A stretch of DNA of 61,689 nt, taken from assembly GCF_024206495.1 (NCBI RefSeq), contig NZ_JAMBPQ010000042.1:1-61689 (forward strand), written 5' to 3'. A model generated the notes under the pieces. That model was not told the origin of the DNA. It ran no database searches and was given only the letters and a program-made list of their open reading frames with translations. Origin of the DNA: Paraburkholderia sp. CNPSo 3272 (lineage in GTDB: Bacteria; Pseudomonadota; Gammaproteobacteria; Burkholderiales; Burkholderiaceae). A program made the translations under genes and the position numbers. Position 1 is the first letter of the stretch; every line of letters begins with the position of its first letter. Shown here piece by piece: positions 1 to 8,778 of the stretch.

Positions 1-43
1 TGCGGATCGGGGGGCCCCCCCTAGGCGGGCCCCCCGATCCGCA
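1..43. terminator. Long GC-rich hairpin at window edge
   Basis: Positions 1-17 and 27-43 are perfect reverse complements (17 bp stem, 9 nt loop). No T-run follows on the right, and the left flank lies outside the window. It is probably the terminator of a gene ending before position 1, or a bidirectional one. The stem may extend beyond the window edge. Confidence 0.5.
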
Positions 44-123
44 TGCGCCTTGCCCTGACCGCGTAGCCGGCAGGGCGCATCCGAATCCGGTATCTCCACA
101 AAACTCGACTCCCGACGCCGAAG

Positions 124-1137
124 ATGCGCGCCATTCTCCCAGCAGAAGTGCTGTTTGACGGCGAAGCGCCGCCCGCCATCCTGCCCGCATGCGACCACTA
201 CGCGGGCAGTGAGAAGCTGATGCTCAAATCGCTCGCGCTGCAACAGCAGTTGGGCCCGGTATTCGACATCACGCTCGATTGCGAAGACGGCGCGCAGGTC
301 GGCCGCGAGGCCGAACACGCCGAAGTCGTGGCGTCGTTCATCGGCGGCGAACACGACCGCTTCGGCCGCGTCGGCGTGCGCATCCACGATTTCCATCACC
401 CGCACTGGCGCGACGACGTGCGCATGATCCTGCGCGGCGCGAAACGCGCGCCGGCCTTCATCACCCTGCCGAAGATCCGCGCCGTGGGCGACGCCGCCGA
501 AATGACGGCGTTCATCGAGGCCACACGCGTCGAGATGGGCATCGACAAGCCCATTCCCGTTCAATTGCTCGTCGAAACGCATGGCGCACTCGCGCGCGTA
601 TTCGACCTCGCCGCGCTGCGCGGCGTCGAGTCGCTGAGCTTCGGGCTGATGGACTTCGTCTCAGCGCACGACGGCGCGATTCCCGACACGGCCATGCGCT
701 CGCCGGGCCAGTTCGACCACCCGCTCGTGCGCCGCGCGAAGCTCGAAATCGCGGCCGCGTGCCACGCGTTCGGCCGCGTGCCCTCGCACAACGTCAGTAC
801 GGAAGTGCGCGACATGGACGTGGTGGCGAACGACGCGCGCCGCGCTCGCAACGAGTTCGGCTACACGCGCATGTGGAGCATTCACCCGGCGCAGATTCCC
901 GCGATCGTGGCCGCTTTCGCGCCGCGCGACGAAGAAATCGCGCTGGCCGCCGAAATCCTGCTGGCCGCCCAACACGCCCAATGGGGTCCGACACGTCACG
1001 GCGACACGCTGCACGACCGCGCGAGCTATCGCTATTACTGGTCGGTGCTGCGCCGCGCGCGCGCCACGGGACGCGCCGTGCCGGCCGAAGCCGCGCGGCT
1101 CTTCGGGGTTGGCGAGCGGACGCAGGAGTCGGCCTGA
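124..1137 (+). CDS. HpcH/HpaI aldolase / citrate lyase beta-like CoA-ester lyase
   Basis: 337 residues of the CitE-like TIM-barrel family, which cleaves or forms C-C bonds in CoA-activated or small hydroxy-acids using Mg2+. Visible family marks are the metal-site acidic motif DCEDG near residue 52, a conserved Glu in LLVETHG near residue 148, the SFGLMDF segment near 174 and the C-terminal SIHPAQI near 254. The protein is cytoplasmic with no signal peptide. It lies upstream of PrpD and AcnA on the same strand, which suggests a job in C4/C6 acid or propionate metabolism. The exact substrate (malyl-CoA, citramalyl-CoA or other) cannot be read from the sequence. The ATG at 124 has only a weak ribosome-binding site. 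Confidence 0.85.
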   Translation: MRAILPAEVLFDGEAPPAILPACDHYAGSEKLMLKSLALQQQLGPVFDITLDCEDGAQVGREAEHAEVVASFIGGEHDRFGRVGVRIHDFHHPHWRDDVRMILRGAKRAPAFITLPKIRAVGDAAEMTAFIEATRVEMGIDKPIPVQLLVETHGALARVFDLAALRGVESLSFGLMDFVSAHDGAIPDTAMRSPGQFDHPLVRRAKLEIAAACHAFGRVPSHNVSTEVRDMDVVANDARRARNEFGYTRMWSIHPAQIPAIVAAFAPRDEEIALAAEILLAAQHAQWGPTRHGDTLHDRASYRYYWSVLRRARATGRAVPAEAARLFGVGERTQESA

Positions 1138-1222
1138 TGCGCGCCGCGAACGGCCCCCGAAAACGTTTTCAACGTACTGCGCCAAGGCAATGGGGCGGAT
1201 CTAGCGCCGCATAGTACAGCGC

Positions 1223-1252
1223 GGGCAGTCACGGACAGTTACAGGCAGTTAC
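1223..1252. promoter_or_regulatory. Three tandem 10-bp repeats, possible regulator site
   Basis: The units gggcagtcac, ggacagttac and aggcagttac lie head to tail at 1223, 1233 and 1243 (consensus RGRCAGTYAC). A 10 bp period puts all copies on one face of the helix, as in stacked activator sites. They lie about 170 bp upstream of the MliC-like gene. A separate 12 bp palindrome, GAAAACGTTTTC, lies at 1159-1170. No regulator can be assigned to either. Confidence 0.35.
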
Positions 1253-1424
1253 TTGCGAACCAGGCCGCAAACAACACCGGGCCTGAGAAATTGAAGTTCA
1301 TGGCGATAAATAGGTGAAAATAGCGTCCGCTGCGCGCTTTCGGGGCGCGCGCAGTGCAAACGGCGGTTGCCTGTTCAACCGCGCACTGATCAACCGCTTT
1401 TAGATAGATAAAGGTTTGACACTC

Positions 1425-1949
1425 ATGAAGAAACTGCTGATCGCCGCTGTCATCGGCACGCTGTCCTCGACGCTGATGCTGGCCGCCACCGACGCCGCCG
1501 CACAAGGCACGTCGACCACGACCGCCAAGAAGCCGGCTCCGAAGCATCGCATCATCAAGCGCAAGGCCAACCCGGCCAAGGAAGCGAAGGTCGATCCGGT
1601 CCCGGAAGGCTCGGAGCACTGGTCCTGCGCGGAAGGCGCACAGTTCGACCTGAAGGGCGACATGGCGCGTGACCAGATCGTCACCGTGCACTGGGCGAAC
1701 AAGAACTACAACCTGCCGCGTCAGGTGACGACCACGGGCGCCGACCGCTTCCACGACGCCGCTACCGGCCTCGACCTCGTCGTGATCCCGACGAAGGCCA
1801 TGCTGTTCTCGGACAAGGACAGCTCGCGTCTGGCCGACGAGTGCAAGACTGTTGCAATGCAGCAGGGCGCAATGGCGCCGACCCAGGCTCAAGCGCTGAA
1901 TCCGGCTAACCGCGCTCCGGCAGCCGCCAGCGGCGCCGCGGGCCAGTAA
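1425..1949 (+). CDS. Secreted MliC-like (C-type lysozyme inhibitor-like) protein
   Basis: 174 residues from the ATG at 1425. A TTG nine bases upstream is possible, but AAGG at 1411-1414 suits the ATG. The N-terminus (MKKLLIAAVIGTL, then an Ala-rich stretch ending at AAAQ) is a Sec signal peptide of about 26 residues. A basic Lys/Pro-rich linker follows. Then comes a compact domain with WSCAEG near residue 65, YNLPR near 98, a TTGADRF segment and a second Cys near 142. This pattern (CxxG, a central Leu-Pro, then a Gly-x-Arg-Phe-like motif) is that of the MliC/PliC fold, which inhibits C-type lysozyme in the periplasm. It lacks a lipobox, so it should be free periplasmic or secreted. A general role in envelope stress is also possible. 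Confidence 0.6.
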   Translation: MKKLLIAAVIGTLSSTLMLAATDAAAQGTSTTTAKKPAPKHRIIKRKANPAKEAKVDPVPEGSEHWSCAEGAQFDLKGDMARDQIVTVHWANKNYNLPRQVTTTGADRFHDAATGLDLVVIPTKAMLFSDKDSSRLADECKTVAMQQGAMAPTQAQALNPANRAPAAASGAAGQ

Positions 1950-1968
1950 GGACCCTAGGATCGCCTCG

Positions 1969-3420
1969 ATGTCCGCCCTGATCTCCAACGTCAGGCCGCA
2001 GCCGGACCAGGTACTGGTCGATATCGTCGACTATGTGCTCGGTTTCCGGGTAGACAGCGCGCTCGCGCTGACGACGGCCCGGCATTGCCTGATCGACACC
2101 CTCGGCTGCGGACTCGAGGCGCTATCCTACCCCGCCTGCACCAAGTTGCTGGGACCGATCGTGCCGGGCACGATCGTCCCGCACGGTGCGAAGGTGCCGG
2201 GCACGCCATTCCAGCTCGATCCGGTTCAGGCCGCATTCAATATCGGCGCGATGATCCGCTGGCTCGACTTCAACGACACATGGCTCGCCGCCGAATGGGG
2301 CCATCCGTCGGACAACCTGGGCGGCATCCTCGCGACCGCCGACTGGCTCTCGCGCACCGCCGTCGCCCATGGCAAAGCGCCGCTCACCATGAAGCATGTG
2401 CTCGAAGGCATGGTGAAGGCACACGAGATCCAGGGCTGCATTGCGCTGGAAAACTCGTTCAACCAGGTCGGTCTCGACCATGTGCTGCTCGTCAAGCTCG
2501 CCTCGACTGCCGTGGTCGGACAAATGCTCGGGCTGACCCGCGACGAGCTGATCAACGCCGTTTCGCTCGCGATGGTCGACGGCCAGTCGCTGCGCACCTA
2601 CCGCCACGCGCCCAATACGGGCTCGCGCAAGTCGTGGGCCGCGGGCGACGCCACCTCGCGCGCCGTGCGCCTCGCGCTCATGGCGAAAACGGGCGAGATG
2701 GGCTATCCCTCGGCGCTCACGGCAAAAACGTGGGGCTTCTACGACGTCTCGTTCAAGGGACAGCCGTTCAGGTTTCAGCGCCCCTACGGCACGTATGTGA
2801 TGGAGAACGTGCTGTTCAAGATTTCGTTCCCCGCTGAATTCCACGCGCAGACCGCCGCCGAAGCCGCGATGACGCTGCACGGCGTGCTCGCGCAGCGCGG
2901 CAGGACGACCGGGGACATCAAGCGCATCACCATCCGCACGCATGAAGCGGCCATCCGCATCATCGACAAGAGCGGCCCGCTTGCCAATCCCGCCGACCGC
3001 GACCACTGTATCCAGTATATGGTTGCCGTGCCGCTGATCTTCGGGCGCCTCACCGCCTCCGACTACGAAGACGAAGTCGCGAGCGACCCGCGCATCGACG
3101 CGCTGCGCGCGAAGACGGTATGCGTGGAAGACCCGCAATTTACGAAGGATTATCACGATCCGGACAAGCGCTCGATCGCGAATGCGCTCACCATAGAGCT
3201 CATCGACGGCACGACGCTCGACGAGGTCGTAGTGGAGTACCCGATCGGCCACAAGCGGCGCCGCGAAGAAGGCATCCCGCTTCTGATCGAAAAGTTTCGA
3301 ATCAACCTCGCGCGCCGCTTCTCCGCGAAGCAGCAGCAGGCGATTCTCGATGTCTCGCTCGACGAGGCGCGGCTATGCGCCCTGCCCGTCAACGAGTACG
3401 TCGACATGTATGTGATCTGA
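1969..3420 (+). CDS. prpD: Bifunctional 2-methylcitrate dehydratase / aconitate hydratase PrpD
   Basis: 483 residues, the usual length for PrpD of the MmgE/PrpD family. It dehydrates 2-methylcitrate to 2-methyl-cis-aconitate in the cofactor-independent methylcitrate cycle that consumes propionyl-CoA, and it often also has aconitase activity. The sequence is collinear with PrpD: an N-terminal helical domain with the DTLGCGLEAL and WLDFNDTWLAAEWGHPSDN segments (near residues 44-117) and a C-terminal lid domain. It is followed after 76 bp by acnA on the same strand. No prpB or prpC is in the window, so the rest of the cycle must be encoded elsewhere. Confidence 0.95.
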   Translation: MSALISNVRPQPDQVLVDIVDYVLGFRVDSALALTTARHCLIDTLGCGLEALSYPACTKLLGPIVPGTIVPHGAKVPGTPFQLDPVQAAFNIGAMIRWLDFNDTWLAAEWGHPSDNLGGILATADWLSRTAVAHGKAPLTMKHVLEGMVKAHEIQGCIALENSFNQVGLDHVLLVKLASTAVVGQMLGLTRDELINAVSLAMVDGQSLRTYRHAPNTGSRKSWAAGDATSRAVRLALMAKTGEMGYPSALTAKTWGFYDVSFKGQPFRFQRPYGTYVMENVLFKISFPAEFHAQTAAEAAMTLHGVLAQRGRTTGDIKRITIRTHEAAIRIIDKSGPLANPADRDHCIQYMVAVPLIFGRLTASDYEDEVASDPRIDALRAKTVCVEDPQFTKDYHDPDKRSIANALTIELIDGTTLDEVVVEYPIGHKRRREEGIPLLIEKFRINLARRFSAKQQQAILDVSLDEARLCALPVNEYVDMYVI

Positions 3421-3496
3421 GCAATCAGGCAGGTATCAGTGACAGCAGCAAACGAGCAGTAAGCGTTATTTCCGCGATTAAACGAAGGAAAACACT

Positions 3497-6214
3497 ATGG
3501 CCCACAATCTCCACAAAACGCTAAAAGAATTCGACAGCGGTTCCGGCAAAGGCAAGTTCTACTCGCTGCCGCAACTCGGCAAGCAGCTTGGCGTGAAGAT
3601 CAATCGTCTGCCGGTCTCGATTCGTCTGGTGCTCGAGTCTGTGCTGCGTAACTACGACGGCAAGAAGATCGCGGAAGAGCACATCGAGCAACTCGCGAAC
3701 TGGAAGCCTAACGCCACGCGCGTCGACGAAATCCCGTTCGTGGTCGCCCGCGTTGTGCTGCAGGACTTCACGGGCGTGCCGCTGCTCGCCGACATCGCCG
3801 CCATGCGCGGCGTGGCCAAGCAGGTCGGAAAGGACCCGAAGGTCATCGAGCCGCTCGTGCCGGTGGATCTCGTCGTCGACCACTCGGTCCAGATCGACTA
3901 CTTCCGCCAGAAGGACGCGCTCGACCTGAACATGAAACTGGAATTCCAGCGCAACAACGAGCGCTACCAGTTCATGAAGTGGGGCATGCAGGCCTTCGAC
4001 ACGTTCAAGGTCGTGCCGCCGGGCATCGGCATCGTCCATCAGGTGAACCTCGAATACCTCGCACGCGGCGTGCACAAGAAGACCGAAGGCGCCGATACCG
4101 TCTACTACCCGGACACGCTCGTCGGCACCGACAGCCACACCACGATGATCAACGGCATCGGCGTGGTGGGCTGGGGCGTGGGCGGCATCGAAGCGGAAGC
4201 CGGCATGCTCGGCCAGCCGGTGTACTTCCTCACGCCTGACGTGGTTGGCGTCGAGCTCAAGGGCAAGCTGCGCGAAGGCTGCACGGCCACCGACCTCGTG
4301 CTCACCATCACCGAAATGCTGCGCAAGGAGAAGGTCGTCGGCAAGTTCGTCGAGTTCTTCGGCGAAGGCACGGCGTCGATCGGCGTGCCCGACCGCGCGA
4401 CCATCGGCAACATGGCGCCGGAATACGGCGCGACGATGGGCTTCTTCCCCGTCGACGAAAAGACGATCGACTACTTCAAGGGCACGGGCCGCACGGAAGC
4501 CGAAATCGAGGCGTTCGCGAACTACTTCAAGGCGCAGGAACTCTTCGGCGTGCCGAAGGCCGGCGACATTGACTACACGAAGACGCTCGTCCTCGACCTC
4601 GGCACGGTCGCGCCGTCGCTGGCCGGTCCGAAGCGCCCGCAAGACCGCATCGAAATCGGCAACGTGAAGTCGACCTTCACGGACCTGTTCTCAAAGCCGG
4701 TCGCAGAAAACGGCTTCAACAAGAAGGCCGCCGACCTCTCCGCCGAATACGCGGCGGGCGACAAGGTCAAGCTGCACAACGGCGACGTGCTGATCGCCGC
4801 GATCACGTCGTGCACGAACACGTCGAACCCGAGCGTGCTGCTGGCCGCCGGTCTGCTCGCGAAGAAGGCCGTGGAAGCGGGCCTGACGGTCGCGCCGCAC
4901 ATCAAGACGTCGCTCGCGCCGGGATCGCGCATCGTCACGGAATACCTGACGAAGACGGGCCTGCTGCCGTACCTCTCGAAGCTCGGCTTCGAACTCGCGG
5001 CCTACGGCTGCACGACCTGTATCGGCAACGCCGGCGACCTGACACCCGAACTGAACGAATCGATCGTCAAGAACGACGTCGTCGCGGCCGCGGTGCTCTC
5101 GGGCAACCGCAACTTCGAAGCGCGTATCCACCCGAACATCCGCGCGAACTTCCTGGCCTCGCCGCCGCTGGTCGTCGCTTACGCGATCGCGGGCAACATC
5201 ACGCGCGACCTGATGACGGAACCGGTGGGCAAGGGCAAGGGCGGCCGCGACATCTACCTCGGCGACATCTGGCCGACGAGCGACGAAGTCAACGCGCTGC
5301 TCAAGTTCGCGCTCGATCCGGACGCGTTCCAGAAGAACTACAGCCAGCTCACGACGAAGGGCGACCTGTGGAGCAAGATCGAAGGCGAAGAAGGTCAGGT
5401 CTACGACTGGCCGAAGTCGACCTACATCGCCGAGCCGCCGTTCTTCGGCAGCGATTTTTCGATGACGCCGTCCTCGGGCGTGCCCGAAATCAAGGGCGCG
5501 CGCGCACTGGGCATCTTCGGTGACTCGGTCACGACCGACCACATCAGCCCGGCTGGCTCGATCAAGGAAGACTCGCCCGCAGGCAAGTGGCTGAAGGAAA
5601 ACGGCGTGCAGAAGGCCGACTTCAACAGCTACGGCTCGCGCCGCGGCAACCACGACGTGATGATGCGCGGCACCTTCGCGAACGTGCGGATCAAGAACCT
5701 GATGATCCCGGCGAAGGCCGACGGCACGCGCGTGGAAGGCGGTCTGACGATCCATCAGCCGAGCGGCGAACAACTCTCGATCTACGACGCGGCGATGAAG
5801 TACATCGACGCCGGCACGCCGACCATGGTGTTCGCAGGCGAAGAGTACGGCACGGGTTCGTCGCGTGACTGGGCAGCCAAGGGCACGCAGCTGCTGGGCG
5901 TGAAGGCCGTGGTCGCACGCAGCTTCGAGCGTATCCATCGCTCGAACCTCGTTGGCATGGGCGTTCTGCCGCTGCAGTTCAAGGGTTCGGACAGCGTTCA
6001 GTCGCTCGGCCTGAGCGGCGAAGAAACGTTCGATATCGAAGGCCTGACGGAGGACTTCAAGCCGCAACAGGACCTGACGCTCGTGATCCACCACAAGGAC
6101 GGCAAGGATCAGCGTGTGCAGGTGCTGCTGCGCATCGACACGCCGATCGAAGTCGACTACTACAAGCACGGCGGTATTCTGCCGTTCGTGCTGCGCTCGC
6201 TGCTCGCGGCGTAA
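3497..6214 (+). CDS. acnA: Aconitate hydratase A
   Basis: 905 residues, matching AcnA/IRP1-type aconitases. It interconverts citrate and isocitrate in the TCA cycle using a [4Fe-4S] cluster. The cluster cysteines are C439 (in TSCTNTSNPS), C505 and C508 (in YGCTTCIGNAG); the 66- and 3-residue spacing is the same as in E. coli AcnA. The substrate loop GEEYGTGSSRDWAAKG is present in the C-terminal swivel domain. A good ribosome-binding site (GAAGGA) precedes the ATG. A strong terminator follows, so this gene ends the transcription unit that begins with PrpD or earlier. Confidence 0.98.
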   Translation: MAHNLHKTLKEFDSGSGKGKFYSLPQLGKQLGVKINRLPVSIRLVLESVLRNYDGKKIAEEHIEQLANWKPNATRVDEIPFVVARVVLQDFTGVPLLADIAAMRGVAKQVGKDPKVIEPLVPVDLVVDHSVQIDYFRQKDALDLNMKLEFQRNNERYQFMKWGMQAFDTFKVVPPGIGIVHQVNLEYLARGVHKKTEGADTVYYPDTLVGTDSHTTMINGIGVVGWGVGGIEAEAGMLGQPVYFLTPDVVGVELKGKLREGCTATDLVLTITEMLRKEKVVGKFVEFFGEGTASIGVPDRATIGNMAPEYGATMGFFPVDEKTIDYFKGTGRTEAEIEAFANYFKAQELFGVPKAGDIDYTKTLVLDLGTVAPSLAGPKRPQDRIEIGNVKSTFTDLFSKPVAENGFNKKAADLSAEYAAGDKVKLHNGDVLIAAITSCTNTSNPSVLLAAGLLAKKAVEAGLTVAPHIKTSLAPGSRIVTEYLTKTGLLPYLSKLGFELAAYGCTTCIGNAGDLTPELNESIVKNDVVAAAVLSGNRNFEARIHPNIRANFLASPPLVVAYAIAGNITRDLMTEPVGKGKGGRDIYLGDIWPTSDEVNALLKFALDPDAFQKNYSQLTTKGDLWSKIEGEEGQVYDWPKSTYIAEPPFFGSDFSMTPSSGVPEIKGARALGIFGDSVTTDHISPAGSIKEDSPAGKWLKENGVQKADFNSYGSRRGNHDVMMRGTFANVRIKNLMIPAKADGTRVEGGLTIHQPSGEQLSIYDAAMKYIDAGTPTMVFAGEEYGTGSSRDWAAKGTQLLGVKAVVARSFERIHRSNLVGMGVLPLQFKGSDSVQSLGLSGEETFDIEGLTEDFKPQQDLTLVIHHKDGKDQRVQVLLRIDTPIEVDYYKHGGILPFVLRSLLAA

Positions 6215-6267
6215 GTACGCAGTTTTTTGCAGGTGCCGCGCCCGGCAACGGGTGCGGTCACACTTGG

Positions 6268-6294
6268 AGCCCGACGCAAGTCGGGCTTTTTTTT
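6268..6294 (+). terminator. Rho-independent terminator of acnA
   Basis: An 8 bp stem, AGCCCGAC (6268-6275) with GTCGGGCT (6280-6287), has a GCAA tetraloop and runs into eight T residues. Confidence 0.93.
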
Positions 6295-6314
6295 CGACTG
6301 GGCTCGGGGTCGAG

Positions 6315-6929
6315 CTATTCGATCAGCTTGTTCAACGTTGCAAACTCGATCAGCGCCGCAAGCGACGACACGCCGAGCTTGTCCAGCACGCGGGTCTTAT
6401 AGGTGCTGACGGTCTTATCGGAAAGCCCGAGCCGAGCCGCGATACCCTTGTTGCTCAAACCGCGCGCGAGATACTGCAGCACTTCGACTTCGCGAGGCGA
6501 CAGCCCGTTGAGCGCCACGTCGCGGCCACCGCCGCAACTGCCCGCCGGGAAGCAGTCGTAGCCGAGCAAGACCGCCTTGACCACACCGCACAGTTCCTCC
6601 ACACCGCGATTCTTGTTGACATAGCCGTTCGCGCCCGCGACGCGCGTGTGATTGGCCATGACCAGCTCGGGCTTCGCAGAGAGCACGAGAATGCGCGCGC
6701 CGGGCTGCGTCGCGCGAATGCCGCGGATAACGGAAAGGCCGTCGAGCTTCGGCAACTCGAGATCGAGAATCACCAGATCGGGATGCAATTCCTGCGCGAG
6801 GCGCAGGCCCGCTTCGCCGTCGCTGCACTCGCCCACCAGTTCGTACTCCGTATTGAGCACGTTGGCGAGCATCTTCAGCACAATCGGATGATCGTCGATG
6901 ACGACGACGCGTTTCATTTTTTGTTCCAT
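6315..6929 (-). CDS. NarL/FixJ-family response regulator (BvgA/EvgA-like)
   Basis: 204 residues from the ATG at 6929 (MEQKMKR); an ATG at 6917 is an alternative. The longer open frame upstream looks non-coding. The receiver domain starts with VVVIDDHP and has the phospho-acceptor Asp in LVILDLELP and the conserved Lys in GYVNKN. After a Gly-rich linker comes a LuxR-type HTH: LSPREVEVLQYLARGLSNK, then the KTVSTYKTRVLDKL recognition helix typical of BvgA, EvgA and RcsB relatives. No histidine kinase is adjacent, so it is an orphan regulator with an unknown partner. It converges on acnA and diverges from the TetR gene. Confidence 0.9.
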   Translation of the reverse strand: MEQKMKRVVVIDDHPIVLKMLANVLNTEYELVGECSDGEAGLRLAQELHPDLVILDLELPKLDGLSVIRGIRATQPGARILVLSAKPELVMANHTRVAGANGYVNKNRGVEELCGVVKAVLLGYDCFPAGSCGGGRDVALNGLSPREVEVLQYLARGLSNKGIAARLGLSDKTVSTYKTRVLDKLGVSSLAALIEFATLNKLIE

Positions 6930-7058
6930 GGTGGCGTATTTGTTTGTCCCTTCAGCGTGAATCTCACAGCCTGAACGACCTGCCGGCAATTTTGTATAGG
7001 AAAGTTCTGAAAGAACCGGCAAGAAGCTGTCGCAGGGTTAACCCGTCGCGCGTGCCGT

Positions 7059-7087
7059 TTGAATTTAACTAACGCGTGAATTAGAGT
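7059..7087 (+). promoter_or_regulatory. Predicted promoter and imperfect operator of the efflux operon
   Basis: TTGAAT (7059-7064) and TAGAGT (7082-7087) are separated by 17 bp. The spacer holds ACGCGT, flanked by partly symmetric arms (TTTAACTA and GAATTAGA, five of eight positions matching), as expected for a TetR-type site. The expected start of transcription falls at or very near the ATG at 7094. Confidence 0.4.
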
Positions 7088-7093
7088 AGAACG

Positions 7094-7831
7094 ATGATCA
7101 CGCGCACCCGCACCGCTGCCGCGGCGCCCCGCCCGCGCGGCCGGCGCCGCGCCGCCGCCGACCTCGACATGCGAGAGCGGCTGCTCGCCAGCGCCACGCA
7201 ACTGTTCGGCGAGCAGGGCATCGCGGCCACCACCATGGCGCAGATCGCCGAGGCCGCTGGCGTGACGTCCGCCATGGTTCACTACTACTTCACGAATCGC
7301 GAAAAGCTGCTCGACGCCGTGGTCGAGGAGCGCATTGCGCGCTCGATCGCCTTCGTGTGGGAGAGTGTGGACAGCGCCCGGGGGGACCTCGCGCAAGACC
7401 CTCGCGCGCTCGTGGAGGAACTGGTCGCGCGGCTCTTCGACGTCACCGCGCGGATGCCCTGGCTGCCGCCGCTCTGGCTGCGCGAAATCGTCAACGAAGG
7501 TGGCCTGCTGCGCGAGCGCATGCTCAAGCGTCTGCCCACCGAGCAGTTGCAGCGCTTCGCCGCGCGCGTCGGCGAGGCGCAGCGCGACGGCAGCGTCAAC
7601 GCCGAACTGGAAGCGCCGCTGCTATTCATCTCGATTCTCGCGCTCGTCATGCTGCCGCTCGCCACGTCGAAGCTCTGGCAAAGTGTGCGCGGCTTTCCGA
7701 AGATCGAGCGCGAGGCGCTGCATCGGCATGTGAGTGCGCTGTTGAGCGCGGCCTTGCGGCCCGCGCCGCAGCACACGCGCGCGCGCCGCGCGACGGACCC
7801 GACGGCGAGCCGCAAGGAGGACGCGTCATGA
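7094..7831 (+). CDS. TetR/AcrR-family repressor of the downstream ABC efflux operon
   Basis: 245 residues. After a basic Arg/Ala-rich N-terminal tail of about 25 residues comes a TetR HTH: LFGEQGIAATTMAQIAEAAG, then VTSAMVHYYFTNREKLLDAV, near residues 38-80. The C-terminal half is a helical ligand and dimer domain with no recognisable ligand motif. The stop codon overlaps the start of the adaptor gene, so regulator and pump are co-translated. The arrangement matches the E. coli cecR-ybhGFSR operon, in which a TetR regulator heads a YbhG-type exporter. Autoregulation through the site just upstream is likely but inferred. Confidence 0.9.
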   Translation: MITRTRTAAAAPRPRGRRRAAADLDMRERLLASATQLFGEQGIAATTMAQIAEAAGVTSAMVHYYFTNREKLLDAVVEERIARSIAFVWESVDSARGDLAQDPRALVEELVARLFDVTARMPWLPPLWLREIVNEGGLLRERMLKRLPTEQLQRFAARVGEAQRDGSVNAELEAPLLFISILALVMLPLATSKLWQSVRGFPKIEREALHRHVSALLSAALRPAPQHTRARRATDPTASRKEDAS

Positions 7832-8778
7832 AGCGCCCCATTGCCGTCATATGCGCAGCGGCGCTCGTGCTCGCCGCATGTTCCCGGCATGGGCCGGCTG
7901 GCTGGCAAGGCTATGCCGAAGGCGAGTACGTCTATCTCGCGTCGTCGCAGTCGGGCACGCTCACGCACCTCGACGTGCAACGCGGGCAAACCGTGACGGC
8001 CAATGCGGCCGCCTTCGCACTCGACTCCGTCGAGGAAGCGGCCGCGCGCGACGAGGCGCAGCATCGCCTGACGGCCGCACAGCAACAGCTCGCCGACCTC
8101 CAGACCGGCAAGCGTCCGCCCGAAGTGCGCGTGACCGAGGCGCAGCTCGCGCAGGCCGAGGCGAACGCGCGCAAGGCCGCGCTCCAGCTCACGCGCGACG
8201 AAACGCAGCTTCGCGCAGGCGGCATTGCGCAGGCGCAGCTCGACGACTCGCGCGCGCAGGCCGCCTCCACGGCCGCCCAGGTGCGCGAGCTGCAAGGTCA
8301 GGTGCGCGTGGCGAATCTGCCGGGACGTAGTGCGCAAATCGCCGCGCAGGCCGCCGACGTCGAGGCCGCGCGCGCCTCGCTCGCGCAGGCGCAATGGCGG
8401 CTCGACCAGAAGCGCGTGAGCGTGCCGAGCGGCGGCCTCGTCTACGACACGCTGTTTCGCGTGGGCGAGTGGGTGCAGGCGGGCAACCCCGTCGTGCAGA
8501 TGTTGCCGCCGCAGAACGTGAAGGTGCGCTTCTTCGTGCCGGAAACGATCGTCGGGTCGCTCGCGCCGGGCCGCAAGGTCAACGTGCGCTGCGACGGCTG
8601 CGCCGCCCTGGTACCGGCCACCATCACGTGGATTTCGAACGCCGCCGAATATACGCCGCCCGTCATCTACAGCAACGAGAACCGCGCGAAGCTCGTTTTC
8701 CTGATCGAGGCGCGCCCTTCCGCAGAAGATGCCGTGAAGCTGCATCCGGGCCAGCCGGTCGAGGTGACGCTCCAATGA
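7828..8778 (+). CDS. HlyD/YbhG-family periplasmic adaptor lipoprotein
   Basis: 316 residues, starting at the ATG at 7828, which has an ideal AAGGAGG at 7814-7820 and overlaps the tetR stop by 4 bp. The N-terminus is a lipoprotein signal with lipobox LAAC (Cys near residue 18), so the protein is anchored in a membrane. A first lipoyl half-motif precedes a long Ala/Gln/Arg coiled-coil hairpin (about residues 70-190). The second lipoyl half (VPSGGLVYDTLFRVGEWVQA) and a beta-barrel domain follow. It should bridge the inner-membrane ABC permease and the outer-membrane factor of this operon. E. coli YbhG is the closest well-known relative in layout. Confidence 0.9.
   Translation: MKRPIAVICAAALVLAACSRHGPAGWQGYAEGEYVYLASSQSGTLTHLDVQRGQTVTANAAAFALDSVEEAAARDEAQHRLTAAQQQLADLQTGKRPPEVRVTEAQLAQAEANARKAALQLTRDETQLRAGGIAQAQLDDSRAQAASTAAQVRELQGQVRVANLPGRSAQIAAQAADVEAARASLAQAQWRLDQKRVSVPSGGLVYDTLFRVGEWVQAGNPVVQMLPPQNVKVRFFVPETIVGSLAPGRKVNVRCDGCAALVPATITWISNAAEYTPPVIYSNENRAKLVFLIEARPSAEDAVKLHPGQPVEVTLQ

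Noticed and set aside
4691..6169. 492-codon frame antisense to acnA
   Set aside because: Shadow of acnA, Arg/Val-rich, no motifs.
6930..7022. 31-residue N-terminal extension of the response regulator
   Set aside because: The receiver domain begins at once after the ATG at 6929; the extension resembles translated promoter DNA.
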